Shown piece after piece: positions 32,497-41,616 of a DNA stretch of 64,000 nt. The notes below the pieces were generated by a model, which saw nothing but the letters and a program-made list of their open reading frames with translations, did not search any database and was not told the origin of the DNA. Source of the stretch: SCTM01 sp965279655 (lineage in GTDB: Bacteria > Pseudomonadota > Alphaproteobacteria > Rhodospirillales > Rhodospirillaceae); the NCBI GenBank assembly GCA_965279655.1, contig OZ257255.1:1922001-1986000 (forward strand), given 5' to 3'. The translations under genes were made by a program, and so were the position numbers. Position 1 is the stretch's first letter, and every line of letters begins with the position of its first letter.

Positions 32497-33669
32497 CTAC
32501 GGCGACGCGCAGGCGCTGTTGCGTTCAATCAGCTGTGGCGCAACAGCATTGGACCCAATGCCCCCTAGCGCTTGAATTGGCTGCTCAGAAACGAGAAATA
32601 CCTGGAAGGAAGGATCGCCACCGAAACGAACACCACGAAAATCCCCAGGCCAACGGTCCATGGCATTGGCGTATAGACGCATTCCCCGGTATGCCCACTG
32701 CTTGCGACCGCCTTTTCCCGGGATGACCGTCCAGTCTCCTATCGGATGAGCGTCAGAATCGGCGTAGCGCGGAATCCAATCCCCATCCGCACAGTCGTCG
32801 CCTCCCGCCATATTTGAGTAGGCATAAATTGTCTTAGACTGTTGGTCCGCCAACATGTCCCCGGTATCTGTGGATTGGACCATTACCCAACTTGGACGAG
32901 GTGGAGGCGGCTCCAACACCACCGCTTGCCAATTATCGCCATGCTTTCCGACGAGAATCGGCGGACCAAGATCAATTACTTGATGGAAGAGCGCCTTGCC
33001 CTTGTAGGCCCACTGGCGATTGCCATTTTTCAGGTCGATAATCGACCAATCGTCCGTCGCCTTGGCAGCCCACGGCGCGAGAAGAGGACGCCAATTATCT
33101 AGGCATTGACCGGTACAGTCACCGCTACCGGTCTTCGAATAGAGAGTGAGACCTGCCGCCGTGGCGAGTACGTATCCCAAAGATGTCTTAGCCACCGAAA
33201 AGTCCGATGGCATCGCGATTGGCTCGAAAGCTGCCGACCAATAGCGCACGGCTTCGCCGAAAGTGTATCCCGGTCCTGGATCCTTGGCGAACGTGTGGAG
33301 TGGCATCTGGCGAAATGCCCACTGTCGCGAACCGTCCTTGCGCAAAATGATCGACCATGCGGCGACTGAATGGGCATCGTCGGACGGCCGCAGAGGAGGC
33401 CACTCCACCGCGCACTTCTCGTTGCAGGCCGAATTTCCCGGACTCTTTTCATCTGTCGCCAGGCTATAAAGCGTTCGTCCAGTCGCATCCGTAAATAACC
33501 ACCCATGGCCCTTCGCTACCGCCCTCACCTCTAACGGAACAGCCGGCGATTCCGCCCCGTAAGCTGGAAACGCAAAGGACAAACCCAACGATGCTTGCAA
33601 GGCGAGCGGCGCCACTGTTGACAAGCGGCGCAGAACGCGCACGACGGTGTGCAAACGGGCGACGACCAT
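32497..33669 (-). CDS. Exported protein with repeated YxxxxD-type secreted domains
   Basis: A 390-residue protein with a signal peptide (about 1-39, ending AYGAE). At least three copies of the secreted-repeat/COG4315-like unit are visible: GRTLYSLATDEKSPGNSACNEKC, GLTLYSKTGSGDCTGQCLDNW and KTIYAYSNMAGGDDCADGDW, each followed by a W-x-(I/V)-I-x-K-x-G-x-RQWA(Y/F)-x-G strand. Cysteine pairs in each unit suggest disulfides. This repeat is often found near redox proteins, but its role is unknown. Two genes of the operon (CHRD, PQQ) follow closely. Confidence 0.78.
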   Translation of the reverse strand: MVVARLHTVVRVLRRLSTVAPLALQASLGLSFAFPAYGAESPAVPLEVRAVAKGHGWLFTDATGRTLYSLATDEKSPGNSACNEKCAVEWPPLRPSDDAHSVAAWSIILRKDGSRQWAFRQMPLHTFAKDPGPGYTFGEAVRYWSAAFEPIAMPSDFSVAKTSLGYVLATAAGLTLYSKTGSGDCTGQCLDNWRPLLAPWAAKATDDWSIIDLKNGNRQWAYKGKALFHQVIDLGPPILVGKHGDNWQAVVLEPPPPRPSWVMVQSTDTGDMLADQQSKTIYAYSNMAGGDDCADGDWIPRYADSDAHPIGDWTVIPGKGGRKQWAYRGMRLYANAMDRWPGDFRGVRFGGDPSFQVFLVSEQPIQALGGIGSNAVAPQLIERNSACASP

Positions 33670-33680
33670 GTGACGTACGC

Positions 33681-35057
33681 CTAAACTAGAATTTCGCTAA
33701 TTAATTTCGACGTCTGGAGCGACTTCGTTCCCCAACTGGATCGGGACAGGCCCATCGCGTGCATGGCGGTGAGCCCAACCCGCGTGATGGGATCTCCGCT
33801 CCCGACTACGTGATAACCGGTTTTGACGCGTCCCCCGGCCTTACCTGCCGTGAAGATGGGAAGGCCATCAATCGAATGCAGCCGAGCGTAGTTTGTGTCG
33901 GTGCTGGCAAAAATCAGCGTGTTGTCCAGAATAGTTCCGTCCCCCTCGCGAATTTTGGCAAAGGACTCAATGAAGTCTGCGCACGCCTCCATACTTCGGC
34001 ATCCCATCTGGAAAACCCCCGGCTGGTATCCACGTTTCTCGTCAACCGGTTCTTCATGGGTAAGTTGATGGTGCTGCATCGACTCACCGGGACGCCGCAT
34101 GTGCGAGAAATTATCAGAAAAGACCATGTTGAATATCTTCGTCTGATCGCAGGCTATCGCCATCGTTAAGATCGATGTCATCAGTTTATGTGTGGCGACG
34201 ACTGTCTCAACTTCAGTCGCGCCATTCGTTCTCTCGCCGAGTCCGGAGACGTCGGGCGCACTGGGAACCACACACGCCTTATTCGGCGGTGGCGGTATCA
34301 ACCGCAACTCCATTTGACGTTCGAGTTGGCGGAGAGAGGTGAAGTACTCGTCCATCCGTGCACGATCCGCAGCGCCGAGAACATGTTTGACCTTCGTCGC
34401 CTGTTCTCGAACTCCCGATAGGACGCTCTTCCGCACCAGAACGTGGGGATCTGGCTTAAAGCCGACGCGATTTGGATCAGTGAATTCAGGCCCGAATATT
34501 CGTGCGAAAGCGGCAAGCGGTGAGATTTCCGCCGCAGCGCGCGTGTTGGTGTTACGACCGCTGTAGTTCTGGGCCGAGATGCCGATAGACGAAAAATCTA
34601 GACTTTGAAAACGAGAGGCCTGACCAATCTCGTCAGCAATGAGAACATCGAGTGTGGGGGCGGGAATATCCAGATTAAACGAAGCAGCCGTGCCAGTCCG
34701 AGAGGCGACGATGCCCGCTGTGTGCGTAAAATTGCCCTTACCGTCTAGCGGCGTATTGAATCCACCGAAAAAGTTTACATGTTCACGGACGCGTTCCAGG
34801 GGCTTGCATTCCTCGAGGTAGTCGACGCCCGGACCGGTCGCGCTCTTGGGTGCGACCGAATGCCCCGGCGTTAGACCCAGACCCCAAAACCAGGTGCCAA
34901 ATCTGACCGGCAGTGGCGCGCCCGTGGCTGCCAATGCCTTACCCTTGGAATCTAAGAAAAGATCGAAAAATGGCAGCGCGACAGACACCGCGATGCCATC
35001 CACCAAGCCTCGCAGAACTTTACGTCGCGCGGGCTTTGCAGGAATCAAGAAACTCAT
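33681..35057 (-). CDS. DUF1552 family protein, Tat-exported
   Basis: A 458-residue DUF1552 protein. The N-terminus is a Tat leader (ARRKVLRGLVDGIAVSVALPF). Family marks include RFGTWFWGLGLTPGHSVAP, a region similar to the sulfatase-like fold (NFFGGFNTPLDGKGNFTHTAG) and DNTLIFASTDTNYARLHS near the end. The biochemical activity of DUF1552 is unknown; it is nearly always encoded next to DUF1592-type heme proteins, as here, with a ten-base gap. A joint role in extracytoplasmic oxidation is an inference. Confidence 0.85.
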   Translation of the reverse strand: MSFLIPAKPARRKVLRGLVDGIAVSVALPFFDLFLDSKGKALAATGAPLPVRFGTWFWGLGLTPGHSVAPKSATGPGVDYLEECKPLERVREHVNFFGGFNTPLDGKGNFTHTAGIVASRTGTAASFNLDIPAPTLDVLIADEIGQASRFQSLDFSSIGISAQNYSGRNTNTRAAAEISPLAAFARIFGPEFTDPNRVGFKPDPHVLVRKSVLSGVREQATKVKHVLGAADRARMDEYFTSLRQLERQMELRLIPPPPNKACVVPSAPDVSGLGERTNGATEVETVVATHKLMTSILTMAIACDQTKIFNMVFSDNFSHMRRPGESMQHHQLTHEEPVDEKRGYQPGVFQMGCRSMEACADFIESFAKIREGDGTILDNTLIFASTDTNYARLHSIDGLPIFTAGKAGGRVKTGYHVVGSGDPITRVGLTAMHAMGLSRSSWGTKSLQTSKLISEILV

Positions 35058-35067
35058 GCTTCACCTC

Positions 35068-36732
35068 CTACTCATGTGCGGCGGCCGCTTCTCTTGCGTC
35101 AGACGATGGCGGCATATCTGCCACGGCGTAAAACGCCGGGCTTGTCGCCAACGCTCGCAATAACGGCCGCACGCGAAATTTCTGTTCAGCAAAAACCTTA
35201 TTGAAATAGTCCAACAACGCGCGCTGCTCCGCGCTCGCACTCTGTCCCGTAGCGTAAGAGTAGAGGCGGCTGACGAAACAACTTGGCAACGCCGGATTGT
35301 CACGCAAAGCCTTTCCAAGGCCGACGACATCCGCGAATGGCGTGCCATCTATGTTTCCGGCTGTATCTATGGCCGCACCATTGTCTGTGCTGCGCATGGA
35401 GCCCGCACCATCGAAAACTTCCAGAGGGAGCCCTATTGGATCGGTCAGTTTGTGGCATCCCGCGCAGGCAGGAGCGGTCGCATGCGCTGTTAGCCGGTCC
35501 CTCGCCGTCTTCTTGGAAGCGCTGACATCGTTAAACAGACTAAAGTCGACATCACCGGGTGGATCAGGCACCTTTTGGCAGAGAAACTGTTCCCGGATCG
35601 CCTTTCCCCGCAGTGTGGGAGAGCTTCCTCCAACATGAGAGTTGCCTGCCGTAAAGCTAATCTGCGTTATGATGCCGGCACGCTGATCTCCTGGCGGATA
35701 TTCATATGCGATCCAACCGCCATCGGGACGCGGCACGGGGATGACATTTACGCGTCCCAGCGGACCACTCAGAAACGTTTTTCGGGTCGTTATGAGATCG
35801 CGATAGTCTGCGTCCCGATCAAGGACGTGCGCCACCACCGTGCGTAACGTCTGTTCCTTGGCGTCTTTCGCGAGCGCCACGTTGAATCCGGGATAGATTT
35901 CTGCATCCTTTTCCATTTGCTCCACGCCGTCGAGCTGCAGGAAGTCCTCGAAGAGCGCTCGGATTCCAGACTCCATGCGAGGAGAAGCGAGCATCCTGTC
36001 GACCTGAAGCGACAACTGTCGCCCGTTATGGAGCTCGCCGCTCTCCGCCGCGCGAAGCAATTCGCTGTCCGGTCCCGTGTCCCAGAGTAAAAAACTTACC
36101 CGGGATGCAATTGCGTATGCCGTCAGCCGGGAGTGGCCAGCTCCGTCGTCCTCAACATCGTCGGTTACAAACAAAAACTGGGGTGACACCAGGAAGCCGG
36201 TAAGAACCGCAGAAAGGCCGTCATAAAAGCTTCCGAGCTGGCGGGTCGCCGCCGCAGCCTCCTGAACCGCCGCAGCGATCTCATCTTCCGTCAACGACCG
36301 CCGAAACAGTAACCGCCCAACCGAGCTGACGAACGCCGCGACGCAGGCATCGTCAGGGGCATCGGCCGCGAGAGGTTTGCAGGGCACAAACGTGTCCCGA
36401 TTTCGGCCGCTTGTAACCTGTCGCGCGATCTGCTGACCCGCAGCGTTGAACTGTTCCAGCGCCGCTGGCGTCATACCGGCATGAAATGCACCGGCAGTAA
36501 GTAGCCCATTCGTACGAACCGGGGGATCAAATCGCCCCCCCACTTCGATCGTTCCACCGAAGACGTCACGAATGATATTTCGGTACTCACCTTCGGTAAG
36601 CACCCGCATGGATGGAGACCTGGCCACGACGTCCGGCTCAGACGCACCACAACCGGCGAGCAATCCGAGAAGCGACATGGCAAGGATGCCACGTGACAGA
36701 AATTTACGGGTGATACTGCTACTTGTCGTCAT
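35068..36732 (-). CDS. DUF1592/DUF1588 lipoprotein with c-type heme motif
   Basis: A 554-residue lipoprotein (lipobox LLAGCG after a leader from ATG 36732). Order: DUF1587-like start (LTEGEYRNIIRDVFGG), DUF1592 (RLTAYAIASRVSFLLWDTGPD), DUF1588 with the heme site C423-AG-C426-H427 followed by LTDPIGLPLEVFDGAG, and a DUF1585 tail (FVSRLYSYATGQ). The heme motif implies electron transfer. ATG 36732 overlaps the previous gene by 14 bases, so the longer frame is rejected. Partner of the DUF1552 gene that follows. Confidence 0.85.
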   Translation of the reverse strand: MTTSSSITRKFLSRGILAMSLLGLLAGCGASEPDVVARSPSMRVLTEGEYRNIIRDVFGGTIEVGGRFDPPVRTNGLLTAGAFHAGMTPAALEQFNAAGQQIARQVTSGRNRDTFVPCKPLAADAPDDACVAAFVSSVGRLLFRRSLTEDEIAAAVQEAAAATRQLGSFYDGLSAVLTGFLVSPQFLFVTDDVEDDGAGHSRLTAYAIASRVSFLLWDTGPDSELLRAAESGELHNGRQLSLQVDRMLASPRMESGIRALFEDFLQLDGVEQMEKDAEIYPGFNVALAKDAKEQTLRTVVAHVLDRDADYRDLITTRKTFLSGPLGRVNVIPVPRPDGGWIAYEYPPGDQRAGIITQISFTAGNSHVGGSSPTLRGKAIREQFLCQKVPDPPGDVDFSLFNDVSASKKTARDRLTAHATAPACAGCHKLTDPIGLPLEVFDGAGSMRSTDNGAAIDTAGNIDGTPFADVVGLGKALRDNPALPSCFVSRLYSYATGQSASAEQRALLDYFNKVFAEQKFRVRPLLRALATSPAFYAVADMPPSSDAREAAAAHE

Positions 36733-37906
36733 CGCCGAGACCAATAAAGGAAAGAGCCTTTCGCCACGGAGATCGGCCCGCCGTCGCGATCCCTTCGGCC
36801 AGGGGATTGACGACGAAGGCGGATACTGCCTCCACGTTCCACGCACCCGACAACGCGGTGCATTCCCCAGTCTTAGGATCAGGATAGCCATCTGCTAGCT
36901 GATGTGCCGCGACATAAAAACTAGGGCAGTTCACCCAGGTGTCAGCGTGTACGGTCGCCCCGAGACCGGTCACAAAGTATGTGAGCTGAGAGACCTCCTG
37001 GTATCCTCCGATCATTCCCTTGGCCGTGCGTCGATCGGGGGCGATATCAAGACGGATACGCATGTCACGAATAAGCATGTTCAGAAACGTATAGTTCCCA
37101 AAATAAGGTAAGTGAACGTCGGCAGGCTCCGTGGTGAGCAACCCGTTTTCTATTCTGCCCTTTACCGAGTCACCGTACCGAGGCCGTCCCGTATTCGTAT
37201 CGATATCGATTCGGTAACTGGCGTTGGGTAAGAACGTCCCGCTGCTGTCGAGGGCGTATGGATCGACAGAGCGATAGAACGACACGGAGACGTCGTTATC
37301 GTTCGCCTCATCGTCCACTCCATCGACCTTCACGAGAATAATTCCTAAGCTTTGAATTTTACGACTCTCGTTCGGATTTGCGTCGAAGTAGCCTATGGAA
37401 CGAAAGCCATAGATGCATCCAGTCAAGCGATAGAGCTGATTATCGACGGGGCTCTTCGTATCCGGTGTTTGAAACTTCTGGTGCTTGCACGACTTTGATG
37501 TGGCTTCACCGTCCGAAGTTCCATCGAGATTAAAACCATAGGCATATGGATATTCGACAACGTGTTGCGGCGGATCCGTTACGCTAGTCGGATTCATACA
37601 TACGTCTTCGCCCTTTGGTCCGCGTTTGATTGCGAACCTGTAGCGGTCCTGGCGATTCATTTCGCCATTCCCAGTAAGACGACCGCGATCATCTGGCTTT
37701 AAACTACGCCACCATAACTCGTCATATCCCGGGGTCAGACCATCAGGACATTCGTCGATGTAGCGCGTTTCGAGTAATGCGTTGTGCCAGGTCGTGATGA
37801 CGAAGCCGAGAGTTTTCGCACTTGCGCCCGGGACAACACAACACAACCCGATGAGGGCGGCTCCGAGATGTCGCAAAAAAGACATTGTGCTGGACCTCTG
37901 GTTCAT
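36719..37906 (-). CDS. Unknown exported protein heading the redox operon
   Basis: A 395-residue protein with a signal peptide (LRHLGAALIGLCCVVPGASA). I do not recognise a family. The mature part has several cysteines (YIDECPDG, EDVCMNP, KSCKHQ, TGCIYG, NCPSF, GECTAL), consistent with disulfides, and a KVDGVDDEANDNDVSVSFYRS acidic stretch. It is translationally linked to the DUF1592 gene. GAGG precedes ATG 37906; ATG 37885 is possible. Site f lies 79 bases upstream. Its constant partner genes suggest a role in the same exported redox system. Confidence 0.75.
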   Translation of the reverse strand: MNQRSSTMSFLRHLGAALIGLCCVVPGASAKTLGFVITTWHNALLETRYIDECPDGLTPGYDELWWRSLKPDDRGRLTGNGEMNRQDRYRFAIKRGPKGEDVCMNPTSVTDPPQHVVEYPYAYGFNLDGTSDGEATSKSCKHQKFQTPDTKSPVDNQLYRLTGCIYGFRSIGYFDANPNESRKIQSLGIILVKVDGVDDEANDNDVSVSFYRSVDPYALDSSGTFLPNASYRIDIDTNTGRPRYGDSVKGRIENGLLTTEPADVHLPYFGNYTFLNMLIRDMRIRLDIAPDRRTAKGMIGGYQEVSQLTYFVTGLGATVHADTWVNCPSFYVAAHQLADGYPDPKTGECTALSGAWNVEAVSAFVVNPLAEGIATAGRSPWRKALSFIGLGDDDK

Positions 37907-38235
37907 CGCACCTCACGCCGGTTGGACCGCGTGTGTCCCCGCTCAAATTTCTGCAAATATCGTAGTTCTACCCCGAACAGTCGGGATAATACTTTTTGGG
38001 ATATGCCGTAGTAGGTTTTGAATATGGAGGTGATGCCGCATGCGCTCACGGCTCAGGTACTACGGAGATAGCTAACCGCGGCCTTAGCTACGTGTCACGT
38101 CTTAGTTGAACATCTAGACTATAGGAGCGCGTGAGATACGATCTTAGCTACCGGCAAGCGGCAGTCGTTGCATATCGCATACAAAGCGACGATGGACCGC
38201 TGATATCGTACTCACCTTGAGTGAGCTCCGGTCTA
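37907..38235. other. Intergenic region with motif site f
   Basis: No gene of note. Contains motif site f (37985-38007), the likely promoter of the redox operon, and TACTACGGAGATA at 38058, which recurs with one change at 38234 over the stop codon of the SUMF1-fold gene. Confidence 0.5.
37985..38007 (-). promoter_or_regulatory. Island motif, site f
   Basis: GTCGGGATAATACTTT is shared exactly with site g, followed within ten bases by ATATG. On the coding strand it reads CATATCCCAAAAAGTATTAT, close to site e (CATACCAAAACCGTATTGG). It ends 79 bases upstream of the redox operon start codon. Confidence 0.45.
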
Positions 38236-39174
38236 CTACGGAGACAAATTTCGAGCGATCCGGAAGCCGTAAATCTGTGACACGAAAGGCGCCGGATCAC
38301 TGAAACGGAAAGTCGGTCGCTGGCGCTCGATCGTGGTGCCCCAGCCACCCCCTTTAGCGACGCGGTGATCACACCCTTGTGGCCCCACATAAGGCTTCCC
38401 GTCCGTGGGAGTATCTTCCGGATATGGCATGACGTAGCAATCTTCGACCCATTCCCACAGGCTGCCCGTCATGTCGAAAAGGCCAAGCTTGTTCGGCTTA
38501 AGAGCCCCGGCCACCCCGATAGCTGGAAAGCCGTCGTTACAGTTAGCCGGAACGAACGGACGGGGATAAAATGGTGGCTTCAAGTCCTTGGTCGATGCGT
38601 CGGCTACATTTGCCGTTATACAAGCTTCGTCGGGATCGTCGCCCCAGGCGAAGCGTCCGGTGCCCCCTGGGCGCTCGACATACTCCCATTCGGATTCGCT
38701 CAGCAGGCGGTATGGTTTGCTCGTCTTCTTCGAGAGCCACGCCACATAAGCCTTGGCGTCATCCCAACTCACGCAGGCCGCGGGTTCATTATCTGCCGCT
38801 GGACGGCCATATCCCGGGTTAGCCCAGTCGGCTCCAGCCATAGGGACAGGAGCCTTGCCATCCCAGACTTTGCAATTCGCACCGGCTTTATATCCAGTAG
38901 CCGCCACGAATTCCCTAAATTGACCCGTCGTCACTTCGGTCCGGCCGACCGCAAAGCGATAGGCGATCGTTACCTTATGGGGTCGCCCTTCATATCGTTC
39001 AGGCGGACCACTATCCATCCCCTGAATGAATGAACCTGGCGCCACGGCCAAAAGTTCGGGACAGTCGCGGCAATCCTTAAACGTCGCCCCGGTCTTTATA
39101 GAATTATCCGCAGCGTTGCCTACGCTTGGAAAGAAAAGTGCCAGGACGCCGGCGCCAATAAACATCAAATTCAT
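38236..39174 (-). CDS. Exported SUMF1-fold protein, island copy
   Basis: A 312-residue paralog of the gene at 2439-3230. Signal peptide (LMFIGAGVLALFFPSVGNAA), then FKDCRDCPELLAVAPGSF and a full SUMF1 domain with YRLLSESEWEYVERPGGTGR and GSLWEWVEDCY. The catalytic cysteine pair of formylglycine-generating enzymes is absent from the C-terminal RPTFRFSDPAPFVSQIYGFR region, so another role is likely. GGGAG before ATG 39174 decides the start. It is a single-gene unit with motif site g 80 bases upstream, next to the exported redox operon. Confidence 0.85.
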   Translation of the reverse strand: MNLMFIGAGVLALFFPSVGNAADNSIKTGATFKDCRDCPELLAVAPGSFIQGMDSGPPERYEGRPHKVTIAYRFAVGRTEVTTGQFREFVAATGYKAGANCKVWDGKAPVPMAGADWANPGYGRPAADNEPAACVSWDDAKAYVAWLSKKTSKPYRLLSESEWEYVERPGGTGRFAWGDDPDEACITANVADASTKDLKPPFYPRPFVPANCNDGFPAIGVAGALKPNKLGLFDMTGSLWEWVEDCYVMPYPEDTPTDGKPYVGPQGCDHRVAKGGGWGTTIERQRPTFRFSDPAPFVSQIYGFRIARNLSP

Positions 39175-39253
39175 GATTTCTCCCGCCAACGTCATCCGCG
39201 GGCCCCTCCCCGCTCAATAACTTTAAAATGGTAGTTCGAACGCGCGCGGTCGG

Positions 39254-39276
39254 GATAATACTTTCGAGATATGGTC
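39254..39276 (-). promoter_or_regulatory. Island motif, site g
   Basis: GATAATACTTTCGAGATATGG; 16 bases (GTCGGGATAATACTTT, starting at 39249) are identical to site f. It ends 80 bases upstream of the SUMF1-fold gene start. Confidence 0.45.
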
Positions 39277-39338
39277 TCGTTACGCTTCCGATATGTACCC
39301 AATGGGATCGATGTCAGCCTGTGGACATAGTTGTGCTG

Positions 39339-40514
39339 TCAGCGAGGCAGACCCAATCCGCGTTCCGCAACGATATTCCGCATGATCTCATTTGTGCCCG
39401 CCGCGATGGCGCTTCCAAACGAACTTACGTACAGCATCATCGGATCGCCGCCGATTGTGGCTAGTGAGGGCAGCAAACTCTGACTATCGGGTCCAGCTAT
39501 CCTGACCCACCAAGACGCAAACTTCTTCCGATGTTCCGAACTCATGAGTTTGACAAAGGCAGGCGTCATCGTCGAAGGCGCGCCCTTAACTTCATTCTCT
39601 CTCAGGAGCTGACGAATGAGTCGCCGGATCGATTGCATCTCGCCGAGCAGCACGATGAATTCACGACGCATCTGATCGTCACGAAGCCAACCCGCGTTGG
39701 TCTCGATCGCATGAAGGCAGATATTCTCGTAAAGATATCTGAGTCGCTCGATCGCTTCAAAGACGAGAACGCCGCGCTCCGCCGCCAACGTTGAGTGCGA
39801 AACTCTCCATCCGTCATTTTCCGGCCCGACCAAGTTTTCGGCTGGAATTTCGACGTCGTTCAGGAAAATTTCCCCAAATTCAGCGCGTCCATTGGACTGC
39901 CGAATGGGCCGGACTTCCACTCCAGCGGACTTCATATCCAGGAGAAAAAAGGAGATACCTTTGTGCTTCGGCGCATCCGGATCGGTTCGCGCAAGCAATA
40001 TGCAGTACTTCGCGTGCATCGAGTTAGATGACCAAATCTTTTGGCCATTGACCACGTACCTGTCCCCCTTGCGCACCGCTCGGCAACGTAGCGCCGCGAG
40101 ATCGGACCCGGCGTTTGGTTCCGAGAAACCCTGACACCAAATGTCGCCTTTTGAGACTCCTGGAAGATACTTTGCTTTCTGATCGTCCGTACCCCAGGCA
40201 ATTAACGTTGCTGGCAAATGATGCAAGGAGACTACGTAAGCTTGAAGAGGCGGCGCATTCGCACGAGCCACCTCTTCCGCAACGATGATTTGGTGTTTTA
40301 AGCTGAGGTCGGCGCCGCCGAATTCAGTCGGCCAATGCGGGGTTGCGAGACCTACTTTCGCGCGCTCAGCCATCCACCATTTCTGCAGCTCGACGTGCTC
40401 CGCATCGCTTCCGTGACTAAGCCGTTCTTCCCAATTTTTAGGAGACACAGACGACAGCCACGCGCGCACCGCATCACGAAATGCAGCAGGATTCTCTCTG
40501 TGTTGCAAAATCAT
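39339..40514 (-). CDS. Acyl-CoA dehydrogenase (heteromeric type, FAD-binding subunit)
   Basis: A 391-residue acyl-CoA dehydrogenase that introduces a 2,3-double bond. Marks: WCQGFSEPNAGSDLAAL (FAD/substrate loop) and IAAGTNEIMRNIVAERGLGLPR at the end. The C-terminal Glu of the usual YEGT motif is replaced (IAAGT), as in steroid-type enzymes where the base lies elsewhere. It overlaps the second dehydrogenase gene by four bases (ATGA), the layout of alpha2beta2 acyl-CoA dehydrogenases such as ChsE-type enzymes, which handle side chains attached to rings. Last gene of the eleven-gene operon. Confidence 0.9.
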   Translation of the reverse strand: MILQHRENPAAFRDAVRAWLSSVSPKNWEERLSHGSDAEHVELQKWWMAERAKVGLATPHWPTEFGGADLSLKHQIIVAEEVARANAPPLQAYVVSLHHLPATLIAWGTDDQKAKYLPGVSKGDIWCQGFSEPNAGSDLAALRCRAVRKGDRYVVNGQKIWSSNSMHAKYCILLARTDPDAPKHKGISFFLLDMKSAGVEVRPIRQSNGRAEFGEIFLNDVEIPAENLVGPENDGWRVSHSTLAAERGVLVFEAIERLRYLYENICLHAIETNAGWLRDDQMRREFIVLLGEMQSIRRLIRQLLRENEVKGAPSTMTPAFVKLMSSEHRKKFASWWVRIAGPDSQSLLPSLATIGGDPMMLYVSSFGSAIAAGTNEIMRNIVAERGLGLPR

Positions 40515-41596
40515 AGCGCCCGCAGTTCCAACACGGCGCGCGCAGACTTCAGAGCGTCCGTAAAACGTTCTGCGCCCAAGTCTCGCAAAGCGGCGTTGCT
40601 CGCGCCCAGCGCTTCATTTAGACGCGCGCGCTTCAAAAAGAGATGGCAATCGTATTCCCAAGTGAAGCCGATACCTCCATGAAGTTGTACGCAATCTGCC
40701 GCGATGTGCGTGAAAGCATCGGTTACACCCGCCTTGCCGATCGCTGCCCAAAGAAGACTATCCGCATTTTCATCTAACGCCTCAATCGCCTGATCGACGA
40801 GGTGATCACCATGAGCCAACAAAGCAAATAAGTCGGCAGCGCGATGCTTTAAAGCTTGAAATGATCCGATCGGCTTACCGAACTGAACGCGTGTCTTGAG
40901 ATAGTCCACCGTCTGATCAGCGATCGCCCGTGCGGCCCCCATGCTGTCACTGCAAATACCCGTCAACATTTGAGCAAGCAGACGGTCACCTACGCGCCCA
41001 TCCAGATCGGATATAATGGAATCCGGCACTAGGCCGTCTGTATCGAGTTCGATCAGTTCGCGCGTAAAGTCCCATCCGGCCACCGAACGCGCTTGGCCAG
41101 CCGTAAGTGGCACCAGAGCCCATCCCTCATGATTTTCCTGCGACCACGGCACTACCGCCATATCTGCATATCGGGACCCCAACAGGCGAAGCGGTCCTCG
41201 CTGCGAACGTGCCTGTGGCATAAAAACCATCGGGATCGCCACGGAACATTCGCCGCCTACAATCTTGGGAAGGTAGCGTCGCTTTTGGGCTTCACTTCCT
41301 ACCTCCTCAAGCCATTGCGCAGCGGATAGGGTCGCCAGATACGGACCGGGGGCGATGTGACGTCCGAGTTCAGTATGCAAGACCTGCAAGCCCTTTGCGC
41401 CCAAGCCCACACCGCCATAAGCATCTGGAAGACCTACTCCGAGCCAGCCCAACTCGCGTGCGTGACTCCACAGCGCGGCCGTCAAATCAGTGCGCCCGTC
41501 GACAAATGCGTGGACTGCCAAACGCGTGCATTCGGCCGTCAGCGTGGCCGAAATGCTGTCGCGCATCATACTGATATCTTCGGGAAGAGCGTTCAT
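40511..41596 (-). CDS. Acyl-CoA dehydrogenase (heteromeric partner subunit)
   Basis: A 361-residue acyl-CoA dehydrogenase family subunit. It has the N-terminal helical domain (LGWLGVGLPDAYGGVGLG) and the C-terminal HTHIAADCVQLHGGIGFTWEYDCHLFLKRA helices, but the middle FAD loop is divergent (VFMPQARSQRG) and the SEIxR end motif is absent. This matches the partner subunit of heteromeric acyl-CoA dehydrogenases that shapes the shared site. It is four-base coupled to the next gene and 20 bases after TctA. Confidence 0.85.
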   Translation of the reverse strand: MNALPEDISMMRDSISATLTAECTRLAVHAFVDGRTDLTAALWSHARELGWLGVGLPDAYGGVGLGAKGLQVLHTELGRHIAPGPYLATLSAAQWLEEVGSEAQKRRYLPKIVGGECSVAIPMVFMPQARSQRGPLRLLGSRYADMAVVPWSQENHEGWALVPLTAGQARSVAGWDFTRELIELDTDGLVPDSIISDLDGRVGDRLLAQMLTGICSDSMGAARAIADQTVDYLKTRVQFGKPIGSFQALKHRAADLFALLAHGDHLVDQAIEALDENADSLLWAAIGKAGVTDAFTHIAADCVQLHGGIGFTWEYDCHLFLKRARLNEALGASNAALRDLGAERFTDALKSARAVLELRAL

Positions 41597-41616
41597 TCCA
41601 GGAAACCGTTAGCGGC

